This document shows positions 10,601 to 20,262 of a DNA stretch of 64,000 nt, in pieces. The notes beneath the pieces are model-generated. The model was not told the origin of the DNA, did not search any database, and was given only the letters and a program-made list of their open reading frames with translations. The translations under genes were made by a program, and so were the position numbers. This DNA comes from Ciona savignyi (Eukaryota > Chordata > Ascidiacea > Phlebobranchia > Cionidae): the NCBI GenBank assembly GCA_000149265.1, contig CH003264.1, positions 1,595,664 through 1,659,663 on the forward strand, written 5' to 3'. Numbering within the stretch: the stretch's first letter is position 1; each line of letters starts with the position of its first letter.

Positions 10601-12628
10601 TTTGTATCAAGAATAAATCTTAAGTTAAGTTTATTTATTATACTATATATATGTTATACACAACACAATTGTTTGCACAGCTAATGGCATTGGTTTACCT
10701 GATAACAGCTATAGCAGGAGTTGACATTTGGGATCAAAATATTCTTGGTTTTCCGATCAACTTTTGGTTTAAATGTATTTTGTATGGTACGTATTATTTT
10801 ATATCATTCAACATTATAAGCAGCATTATGCCCATAAAAGCCAAAAAATTAAAATATCGACTAACTTTATATCGTTATGATAACTTTAATTATTTGCGGT
10901 GTCACTTATTGCACTATGGTTTATTATTTATGGTTTTATTTTATTAACCACCACTCTTTTTGGTATGAAACACAATCGTGATATTCTGTAATTTCCATAT
11001 ACGAGTTAACCGGAATCATGGAACCTGTTTTAATATATTTTTATTCTGTTTTTTAGTGGCATCCTTTGCTTTTGCACTCCCCATGTCTTTGTACAACATT
11101 TACATGTAAGTTTTACTGCATGCACTTCTTGTTTGTTTAACACAGATCTGGCCCAGGACAGATTAATTCAATTTTTCTTCTGTTGCAGGGCCTATAAGAA
11201 TGGTACTGGCAAAAATCTTTCATTATATGAAAGCTGTGTCCCTCTATTTTCACCGATTCTTTCTCTTATCATCTTCACAACGTGGAAGATCGTTTCACCC
11301 TCTAATATTATTTATACAAACCCACGCATATTCATGTTGATCATCAGTGTTGTGTTTTCTAATTTTTTGGTGAGTTCTCCATGTTCCAGATATTTGTAGA
11401 TTTAAATAATATCACTTATCGCTGGTTTTGTGAAATTTTTCAATTGACGACAGCAGTGCTTATTCGGTGAAAAACACTCAAAATGTTCTATATTTATGGT
11501 ATGTGCCTATAGTATATCAAGAAGTTTGGTCATTATGAATTAGATGTCAATTCCTATTCATTTGAAATAATCAATATAATGGTCTCTGTACCACCTGCCA
11601 AGTTCTATAACAAGCAATAATGATATCTCCGGGGAAATCTGTCACTATGTCTAGGTTGCACTTGCATTGAAATAAGTAATAAACTACTTCAGTGGTCTAG
11701 TATTTCAACATATGTCCCATAGTTGTAAACTTAGATATTGTTGTATTACTTAATTTTAAGTACAACTTATTTTGTAGAATGCACATTTATTTTGTACATA
11801 GTTGTTTGGGACAGTGATCCAAGGTTACCCTCTCTCTAGATCAAAGAAGCACTTCCACTTAACTTTCAATGCATTCTTCTCTTCCCAGTGTCGATTGATA
11901 GTCTCTCAAATGTCGAATACCCGATGTCAAGTGATTAATGCATTTGTTGTGATCACTGGGGCATGTCTTGCTGCCACGATCTTCTTCAATGACCCCACCA
12001 TTGAGAGCCACATATCAATAGCATTGGCTTCAATACTTACACTTGCTCATGTTCATTATGGGATTGTTGTGGTAAGCCTGTGTTTTTAGCCTGTGTTTTT
12101 TATGACATAATGTACAAGAGTATTTCAATTTTGTTTCTTTGTCTATCTTTACTGTGCGCAGTTCAATTAAAATATTGTAGATTCAGCGGCTGGTTGCATT
12201 AGGTCTGTTTTGAATTCTATTGGTAGTCTGTAGTTAGGCAACACAGAAGTATACAGCCCAGATTGATATTGATTTTGTGATGAGGTGATTACTGATTACA
12301 GAGTAATTCGAGCTGGCCTTTACATGCCAGTCATTACTTTAGCATTTGCCTAAATAATTTATTCGAACTGTAACCTAATCACCGTTTAACTTGCACTCTT
12401 TAGCTATTTTAGAACCGTTTTGGACATTGACCGAATTATTTGTTCAATACATACCTCTAAGAGCCGTGTTCAAAGGTCGTTTTAAGGATCTCATATGTTT
12501 TGTGTCAATTCCAGGTTAACAAACTTGCAGATCATTTTGGAATAAAAGTTTTTTCGATAAAACAGCGGTCGGATTGACATGAGAACCCCAGTCTCGAACT
12601 GACATTGAATGAAAGTGCTGGGGTTTAA
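7682..12628 (+). CDS. SELENOI: Ethanolaminephosphotransferase 1 (EPT1/SELENOI), probable selenoprotein
   Basis: Transfers phosphoethanolamine from CDP-ethanolamine to diacylglycerol or alkyl-acylglycerol (last Kennedy-pathway step) in ER/Golgi membranes. Exons: 7682-7726, 8149-8217, 8734-8923, 9219-9359, 9809-9924, 10681-10786, 11057-11105, 11189-11369, 11889-12071, 12515-12628. All are GT-AG with matching phases. Residues 105-127 carry the complete CDP-alcohol phosphotransferase motif DG-x2-AR-x8-G-x3-D-x3-D (D105, G106, A109, R110, G119, D123, D127). [19 protein letters not shown] is nearly identical to vertebrate EPT1. About ten membrane segments follow the family pattern. The frame reaches TGA at 12575-12577 after 380 codons (RSD-TGA), aligning with the selenocysteine near the vertebrate C-terminus (RKPNSD-U), then runs 16 more codons to TAA at 12626-12628, for 397 residues. 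If TGA is a true stop, the protein is 380 residues. Confidence 0.93.
8478..8716 (+). repeat. SINE family A copy in EPT1 intron 2
   Basis: The body is shared with the other copies (TTGTGTCCTTGGGCAGGCAC, CCTGAACCCAGTGGATTAAT, GCAATAGCTCCAGTAACC) and the tail is ATATCCTATCCTA. The tRNA-like head is shortened and its B box is not clear. The element ends only 17 bases before the first base of exon 3 (8734), so it abuts the branch-site/acceptor region. Confidence 0.7.
12575..12577 (+). other. Candidate selenocysteine codon (TGA) in EPT1
   Basis: An in-frame TGA follows SIKQRSD, at the same place where vertebrate SELENOI has its selenocysteine (SLRKPNSD-U). It is followed by 16 sense codons and TAA. 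Recoding would need a SECIS element in the 3'UTR; the best candidate is at 12664-12715. Confidence 0.7.
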
Positions 12629-12663
12629 ACGTAAGAGCCTGTTTGTTCTGTAATATAGGCACT

Positions 12664-12715
12664 ATGAAGCCACATATGTACACTGTATGAAACCATGATT
12701 GAATGTGTGGTGGAT
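12664..12715 (+). promoter_or_regulatory. SECIS-like hairpin in the EPT1 3'UTR (candidate)
   Basis: ATGA at 12664-12667 is followed after one A by a 9-bp stem: 12669-12677 (GCCACATAT) pairs with 12703-12711 (ATGTGTGGT), including two G-U pairs. Directly after the stem is GGAT at 12712-12715, so UGAA and GGAU face each other as U-U, G-A, A-G, A-G, which is the SECIS core quartet arrangement. It lies 87 bases past the TGA and before AATAAA. Against it: no AA sits at the usual place on the 5' side of the apical loop (an AAA is mid-loop at 12690-12692), and the lower helix is weak. Confidence 0.35.
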
Positions 12716-12738
12716 ATCATCGAATTATCAGGTTTAAA

Positions 12739-12744
12739 AATAAA
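12739..12744 (+). terminator. Poly(A) signal AATAAA, plus-strand EPT1
   Basis: First AATAAA after the EPT1 reading frame, about 110 bases beyond the TAA, giving a short 3'UTR that would still contain the SECIS-like hairpin. Confidence 0.5.
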
Positions 12745-14146
12745 TAATCAACATTCATTACTGTGGTTAGTCGACACTCGACACCACACATAACCCTCCA
12801 CTTTTTAAAGCACTTAGTCACATCTTTTTCCTGTTTGTCTGCAGACTATAATACTTACTCTGTTTCTTTCCAGATTTCATTTGTGCTGTTGACAAGGGAA
12901 ATTAGGTGCTTAAGTGAATTTACATTAATCTTTTGTGGTATACTTGGCATATAACATTAGGGTAAAAGGTTAATTCTTGCTATCAAAAATCTAATTGGCG
13001 AATTGTAAATGTGAAAAGTGCCCTCTTGAAAAAATGTGAAATGTATGTATCTTAATAAGCAAGCTTACTAATTTGTTGTACTGTCTCTCCTTTTCGAGTT
13101 CACACACTCACTTAGCCAGAAAAACGTGTTTAAAAATGGTATAAATTATGAATGTAGCATACCCTCAATCCATACAGATGGTGCATTTAATGATTCTACA
13201 TTTTATATTGGCTGTAAGCTTTTTCAGTAACTAATAGTTTCATTTTAGCTGCTACCTGCGTTTTGTCCGCTGTTTAAAGTTTATTGGTTGTCGTTTTGTG
13301 CTGTTTTGTTTTATGGTTCTTTAACATTATTGTCCATATCACACTTTACATTGGTTGTAACTAGTTCAAGCCACAATTGTCTTCAACTAACCATTGCAAA
13401 CTTCAAATCTTTCGATTTTCTGTAACCAATTACGTATTATGATATGGCATTTCTAAGCATAGATTATGCCATTGTAAATCTTATGATGTGGATAATTGTT
13501 TTTTTTTTAATTGAGTATGATGCATTCCTGACTCAACCTTTTTTATGAAGCTGTTTGTGCTATTTTAAGTGTTAATTAATTTGTGTTCTAAATTTATTCA
13601 AATATATACCCAACGTAAAAAAAAGTTTGTTGGTGCACGTGATGAAAATGTCAGAAGCTGTTTTTGTTAAGGCTGATACTATCTCATATTATTCTATGCA
13701 ATATTAATCTTTACCAAATCCTTAACGAACTAAAATTAGGTAAAACAACAGGGTTTACCAAAAAATACGTAAATGCAGGGATAGTAATCACGGGGAGTAG
13801 GACATTCATGTTTATCTCCGTGAATGGGAAAATCAAGGGGGCAATCGAAAGATCACCTCGCGCCCACCGTCGGGTTTACGGAGCTATTGCAGTGTGTTGT
13901 ATATGATATACAAACGTTTCTTTAATTTGGCAGAACCCATTAATCCGCTGAGTTCAGGCAATGTCCGTTAAGTGCCTTGCCTAAGGACAACCGGTTAGCT
14001 AGCGACCAGTTTCGCAACTGCATCCTTTTGATTGAATGGCGACGAACTAAACCGCCAGACTACCGGCTTCACGGAATACAATTGAAATCTGTAAAAGCTA
14101 ATAAACATATCCACACCGGTACAATTGGGTTTCAAATTATGCTCAG
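12745..14146. other. Spacer between the two convergent EPT1 genes
   Basis: AT-rich sequence between the putative poly(A) sites of the tail-to-tail paralogues. No coding exon recognised. It holds one near-complete SINE family A copy (listed separately). Confidence 0.5.
13786..14076 (-). repeat. SINE family A, near full length, between the EPT1 paralogues
   Basis: Shares GGGTTTACGGAGCTATTGCAG, AACCCATTAATCCGCTGAG and TTCGCAACTGCATCCTTTTG with the other minus-oriented copies. The tail end carries TTCATGTTTATCTCCGTGAA. The A/B-box head lies at the high-coordinate end. A second piece of the tail sequence (TTTTATCTCCGTGAATAGG) is at about 14228-14290, suggesting a second, truncated insertion. Confidence 0.75.
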
Positions 14147-14152
14147 TTTATT
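14147..14152 (-). terminator. Poly(A) signal, minus-strand EPT1 paralogue
   Basis: TTTATT on the plus strand (AATAAA on the minus strand), about 165 bases downstream of the TGA of the minus-strand EPT1 gene. Confidence 0.4.
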
Positions 14153-14314
14153 AAATACGTACGTATATAATGACGAATGTTTGATAAAGTACACAACATT
14201 TTGAGGGATATAGGTTCGGAGATTCAGGTTTTATCTCCGTGAATAGGAAAACGCGAGGTTTGTTATCCCACGGGTAATCGAAAGATTTACCCCAAGCTAT
14301 ACCTGCAATAATAT

Positions 14315-17119
14315 TCAAAGCCTCTGCATTTGGAACACACTGATCCCGAAATATCGAGCGATTTCTCGAGCCTGAAAACAAGGTGATAATGTAAGTCTAA
14401 CTGAGTTCGTAATTAATAGTTTTCGGAGGAATATTGGCCAATAACTTACCGAGAATACAAAGAAATGCACGTGCGCAATCAGCAGTGAGCCAGTGACTAC
14501 TTGTAAAACAATGAACTCGAGATTACTTAGCCCGCTTAGGACGATTAAAATAGATGATAAAGCGCATACAATGACCGATTTGTTAATCGCTGCACACGAA
14601 GTATTCGTCATCTGGTGGAGAATTAAACGGATCTGGGGCAAAATAGTTAACTTATAAATATTATGCTACAAGCTTTTCTGTAAATAATTGTGGTACCGTT
14701 GTATCCGAAAAGACAAGAGCACAGAGAAGAAAGAACCACCTCGGGTGTTCCTCGAGTATGTTGGAAGGCGAGAAATGTCCCCAGAAACCGAGCGATAGAA
14801 ATGCGACGAGCGGCGATATCAAAGGAAGCCAAAGTTTTGAGGCTGATACTTCTTGTCCAGCTTTCACGTGGCTGCACATATAGACTTGGTGTTCGATAGG
14901 ATACCACAAACCACGTGTGAAAAAATATATTTTTTATACAGGGCTGTTTCAACAGCAGTAATCATTAAATTGCCTCGCCCACTCCTTCGGTTTACCGAAG
15001 CTTATTCTAGTGTACAGTCAATACATTGCTGCAATTTTTGTAACAAGGACACAAACTTACTATACCTATCGGACGGTTCCGGGCTAACATTTTGGCAGAT
15101 AGTCTAACGCTCCATGTCAATGAAATAACCGACGTATGAACTATATTAGTACATCAAACATGTATGTAAAAAATTGTTGCTAATAGAATAACCACTCACC
15201 AATATATATTATAGCAGCTGGAGGCGAAGCTTGTGAATGGGAGAACTGCGTGAAATCAAATTAACAACAAAAATATTATGTTGTATATGATGTAGGCCTA
15301 ACTTCTATCCTGGCTAGAAGGTTAACATAAGACATATTTGGTCAGGGCCAAAAAATGTAACTTTTTCTTTGGACCTTAAAACTTGTATACAACTTGCATA
15401 AATACACTAGAACATGTCGCAGTATTGGCCATTGTATTTGCTTTATTCCTAAACTCCGAAATTTTATGTATATACGGTCGTATGGCCGTATAGGCCTAGT
15501 TAACACATCCGACGAGGATCAAAACTGAGCCCTTTGAAAATATCAGGACAACTGAGAAAGTAAATCTACAATCGCAAACGTCTGAACCCACCTGCAATTG
15601 TCCAAAGAAACACATCTTTGACTGAGCACAAGCCAAGCATGTTTTGATGTAGTGACTCTTCCCCAAACATACCGGCTCCTAAGTATGTCGCTGCTAAAAA
15701 CTAAAATGGAAACGCCGGTAATTCTTAACTTGGGCGTAAAGAAATGAGCAGATTTCAACGGGGCGCACGTAAAGCATTTTCAGGGGGTCGGTAAAACTTA
15801 CTATGCTAGACAGGCAAACTTTTTGGCATATTTTACTAATACTTTTTTTAGACCACGAAACCAACCAGCCTACTTAAACACCCACATTTAATATACAAAA
15901 TTAAGGAAGGAGCATAGCTATTCATTCTTACCAAGAAGCCTGGATCTGCGCACCACGGAAGGACGAATACTCCCGTGACGTATTTCTCCCAATGTGTGAC
16001 AAAGAACGAGAACAGGAATGACACCAGCATGTAATAGGAGGTTTCAGCTGGTACGGTAGAAATAGTTGATCAAAACAAGCAGTTATAAGCAAGTCAGTTA
16101 GTTCAGTTGCCTAATACATCGGTCTATGGCCGTCGGGCTTAGCTGACGTCAAAATAATTAAGTGGATCTGGGTTGAGCTTAAACAGTACAGACTAATGTA
16201 TGTCTACAATACACTCAATATGTCCACACTAGTTAATCTTATGATTAATAGCTGTGTGATGTTACTCATGTGTTTTGCGATTAACTGGGGTAAATTATGA
16301 ATATATCCTATTCGCCATCTTACGCGTGACAGTGTGCATTCCAACCAGACAGAATGATGAACAAAAGTATAGCATCACCCCCCAAGCATCAAAACCATGG
16401 TCGAGTATCTCTCCGAGTGGAGATTGTGTTTTAGTCCTCCTAGCTTGCTTTCCGTCACATCCATCTACACGACATAATCGTTTTCACTTTGTCACTCCAA
16501 AAAAGTAACCACGTAAAGGAAAATAAACTTAAATAAAAATAGCATAATTAAGATTTGACGACTAACTAACCTAAAGTGTGATATGTGAAAGCAGCAAAGG
16601 CAGCGTAGAACCAAGCCCATCTAGGAACCGGTGTAACCCCTGCTTCTATATGGAGCGAGAAATCAGTGTCGTAGTAAGCTAACACAAGGAATTGTGTAAA
16701 TGTAAAAGCGAAGCCCACGGTAGTTATCACGTTAGGACTCAACCATCGTGGAAAGAACTGCAAAACAATAAAAAATGTTCAAAATTTATTTGTGCTTATA
16801 AAAACTACGCGAGTGAGTACCCGAACAATTTTCACCAAAATTCCACACATACCTCGACAAGTTTGCTGTAGAATGGATCTAAAATGTAACGGTTGAACGG
16901 CGAGGTATCGATGCATTTGTACTGGAAACATAAACAAATGGCTATCTCAAAATGTTAAATTAATAAATGTCAGTAAACGAAAACAAACGGCGGGGATTTA
17001 GATAATGCATAGGAATCTATAACTGAAATATATAACTAATAAAAATCTGCTTGACAACGTCTATAAGAAAGTACCTTGTATCTCTTTAATGATTCCAACT
17101 GCACAGATGTGAGATACAT
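14315..17119 (-). CDS. EPT1-type ethanolaminephosphotransferase, second paralogue
   Basis: Same CDP-alcohol phosphotransferase family and same role expected as the plus-strand gene. Exons in coding order: 17119-17075, 16921-16853, 16757-16571, 16464-16324, 16047-15932, 15700-15592, 15245-15200, 14871-14697, 14632-14450, 14371-14315; about 375 residues. Starts [15 protein letters not shown]. The catalytic motif is intact (D104, G105, A108, R109, G118, D122, D126). [16 protein letters not shown] marks it as the EPT1 rather than the choline (CHPT1/CEPT1) branch. All nine introns lie at the same positions and phases as in the plus-strand copy; exon lengths differ by at most six bases. It ends [14 protein letters not shown], two codons before the position of the other copy's TGA, and only five codons separate that TGA from the next stop. 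So it appears to lack the selenocysteine tail. The proteins are clearly diverged, so the duplication is old. Confidence 0.93.
14945..15075 (-). repeat. Degraded SINE family A fragment
   Basis: Weak match to the SINE body (CCTCGCCCACTCCTTCGGTT, then TTGTAACAAGGACACAAAC) within intron 7 of the minus-strand EPT1 paralogue. Confidence 0.4.
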
Positions 17120-17993
17120 GCTGACTAACAGCGTTTTATAGTTGACAACGGACTAATAACAAATTCTCAAGCCTCTTAGACCAATATTTAATTGCTTTCA
17201 TTTACGTTGCTGTAAATTACTCAAATATTAACAGTAACCGGAACTGCGACGAATGAAACCTAATTCGTTCGTTTATATTATAGCAATACCTCATTCGTAC
17301 AACTGGTCTGCCAATACCTGGCCGGCCAAATACTATTTGTAACGGTACATGATTTTGGTGCTCCTTTCTCCTGCGGTTACTTGACACCAACAAATACAAA
17401 CCATTATTCTTGTCTGCTCATCGCGTAGAAAATGCAGCTTGTTTTGGTATGTAGGCGCGTGTAAAACTATACCCTAAAGGGTTGGAACTCAACGGTGGAA
17501 ACGATGTAATGTATATAACACCGGTGCATAACGCTTATTTTTTTGTGTGTATTTTAAAACTGTGTGTCGATGTAATTACAGAACTAGTTATGTTGTTAAT
17601 TAAAACTTTTTGGGAGAAAAATGCATAAGCCCCCTTTTCTGATTATTTAACTTATTCTTATTTAAAGTCAGAAAATGTATTGTAAAACATAATTAGACTG
17701 TATGCTATATGTTTTTACAAAAACAAATGTTTGGGTCACTTGGTTTCTTAATAACACTCGGTATGCTTACCGCCATCATAAACTTATGGTTCCGTGATTA
17801 ACCAATCCAAAACAGTTTTTAATGTTACTAAAGCGAAATATATTATTGTGGTTGAACAATAAAACAAAGAGTAACAGCAAACATCTCTTACAATAAAACA
17901 ATAGTATTTTCCTCTCACCTACAGAGTGAATAAAGAACAATCACTTAATAACGGGTTGGGGGAATTTATTGAAAGTTGATGTTAGCTTAAAAC

Positions 17994-18334
17994 CAGTGAT
18001 TCCCAACCGCGACTCCCAACTAGCCTTCTTGCGGCTCTCATTGATCTTTGAAAATCCCCCTAAAAATATTAGAAAAAATCTGATTCTAATAATAAAAATA
18101 AAATAAAATTAGTATTCTAAAATTACCCTTGCTTAGTTTGAAGGCTGGGAAAGGAGTTTTTACTTCATAGTTAAGATTAGAGGCAAGGAAAGCTGTGAAA
18201 AGTCTGCTATTGTTACGTCACTGTTTTCTTAAAGCAGTGTGTTTTCATGTTTTCATGAGTGTTTTCATGCGGCTCCATACGTATTCTAAAATTTGAAATT
18301 TGGCCCCGACACTAAAAAAGGTTGGGAACCACTG
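17994..18334. mobile_element. Non-autonomous hAT-like DNA transposon, 341 bases
   Basis: Begins CAGTGATTCCCAACC and ends GGTTGGGAACCACTG, inverted repeats matching at all but one of 15 bases, of the CAGTG-type ends known from hAT elements. It is flanked by a perfect 8-base target-site duplication CTTAAAAC (17986-17993 and 18335-18342), the hAT length. The interior is AT-rich with no transposase. Confidence 0.9.
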
Positions 18335-19559
18335 CTTAAAACCGTTGAAGACTCCCCATGCATTCAAAAACAAATAAACTTACATAAAAAATTAGGCATA
18401 TCTAGATCATGTTAATTGTCATAGGCGAAAGTTTCAGTTAGCTGATAACATCTTTTAGAAGAATACTTCCTTTAGGAGGCGTTTAACCAATTATTCTCAG
18501 TAGGCCTATCTCTTCAAAGCAAACTTACCTCACAAAAACAGCACTCAAAATCCTGACACAGGAAGTCTTAGATTTTTCACAATTTAAAATTGATTCTTGG
18601 ATCTGCAACCTTAACAAAAAATCTTTTTATTTAAAATTTTTTAGCTGATACCCCTCTGTACCAATTTTTCCAAACAAAACGACTGGCAGATGCACAATCT
18701 ACACCTTTATTTTAAAATGCACTGCTCCCCTACCACAAAACTTCACAGTAAAACGAGAACACCGGCGCGCAGCCTAGCACATGCTGCTTCCAACCAAACA
18801 ACAATTGGGAATCACCACCATTGTTACTTAGCAAAACACTCGTTTAAAAAATGACCAAGGGTTGCTACCACTCGCCCCATCCTGTCGCGCATAGAGCTCC
18901 ATTAATTGGTTATACGCCATCTTTAATAACTATATTTTTTTTATATATTAGATTGAATCCTCATCGGAAATCACGAAGTGTCTGATATCCAATTAAACAT
19001 CCGTATTTCACATCACATTCTGTCGTGCAACAGCTAATTGCTGTCTGATTAAACCACCACACAAAAAACAAAGAAGCCTGGGCTATAAAGTAAATGATAT
19101 TGTAACATGGTATATTTTTAATTTTTATTTCTAGGAGTCGTTGATATTAATACTGCGCATATAAACTTATAATTGTCAAATAAGAAACACTCTTTTAACA
19201 TATTTTGGCCAGTGTTCAAAATTTATGACTGCTTTTTACTAAATCTTTTTTAATAGTGTTAATATAAAAAGAAAAAAAAACTAAAATGTTCAAAGAGATT
19301 TCCTAGTTGTAAAATCAGTCCTTAGAATTTAAAACTAAAAACGCATTCAACTTTAAAATACTTTTCTGACCACACAAGATGGCGCTGTTAAGCAACAACA
19401 CAAATATAGTAACATAGTTCAGAAAAATTATGCAGCCGAATGGTTCACGCGAATATTTTTAAATGTACGCTTGAAACAAATTGCGTTTATTCTTTAAGCT
19501 ACTTATATGTTTACTTTTATAACATTGTGTGACCATCAATATGTTGTATACACATATAT

Positions 19560-20060
19560 ATATGTTGTTCTGTGACCGGCTTTCTGTTAAAGTTGCCAAT
19601 ATACATTAAAAAAAAATAAAAAGTGGCGGTTGATATGACCGACATTATGTCACAAAAGATTACAATAAATACCCGTAGATCGAGTGGTTCTAGCATGGGT
19701 TCGATCTGACTTATCGCAAAGAGACAAATAATAGAATCCCCGTCTAGTTCATCATATAGTTGCAAGATCGACAAACGGACGGTTTCATTATCGATTCCCC
19801 GAACACAGACCAAACTTATGAAATGTTCCTACCTTGTAAGACTTGGGATTACTAACAAATGAAATGATAATGACGAATGTATACGGTTTGGTATAGTTGA
19901 CAGACCGACAGTGGACATGTTGCGATATTACATAATCAGTGTCGTTGATTATACAATTTGGCGTTTTTTTTTTATTATGGACATAGTTTGACCAATTAGT
20001 GCTGAAGTAATACAGTTTTGGATATGTAACCAACAGCCAGAGTCGATTGTTATCTTGACA
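19560..20060 (-). other. Unresolved possible coding exon(s)
   Basis: On the minus strand, about 20050 to 19836 reads as an open frame with two cysteines, an NDTD glycosylation-like site and a GTAGGA donor after NPKSYK. Below it, a second open frame (about 19815-19560) has a hydrophobic stretch (RVFIVIFCDIMSVISTATFY) like a membrane segment. Spacing and phase are not convincing enough to join them and I recognise no family. It may be chance. Confidence 0.2.
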
Positions 20061-20127
20061 GGATAATCAGCAAGTTTTAAGAATCTACTGGATAAATGAC
20101 TTGAACAAAAACTGTAGTCCTATCGTA

Positions 20128-20262
20128 TTGAACACATGTCGGTATCACTGCTTACCCAAGGGTGCTGAAGATAATCTGGCGGTTTCCCGACGCACAACGC
20201 TAAAGTCCCTCGGGTTTACTCGTAACCAATGATAAACATGAATATCCCATCCGACTAACCAT
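20128..20262 (+). repeat. SINE family A fragment (tail half)
   Basis: Diverged match to the body, ending in the family tail (GATAAACATGAATATCCCATCC). The tRNA head is missing. Confidence 0.45.

Noticed and set aside
12687-12724. Alternative SECIS reading with ATGA at 12687, AA at 12702 and CGAA at 12721
   Set aside because: The motif spacing is right but the stem between them hardly pairs; the hairpin at 12664-12715 pairs far better.
14297-14317. TGA of the minus-strand EPT1 copy considered as a second selenocysteine codon
   Set aside because: It lies two codons before the conserved position, only five codons follow before TAG, and they do not resemble the other tail.
14647-14952. Alternative minus-strand frame of 101 codons
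   Set aside because: Shifted frame over exon 8 of the minus-strand EPT1 paralogue; the true frame aligns with EPT1.
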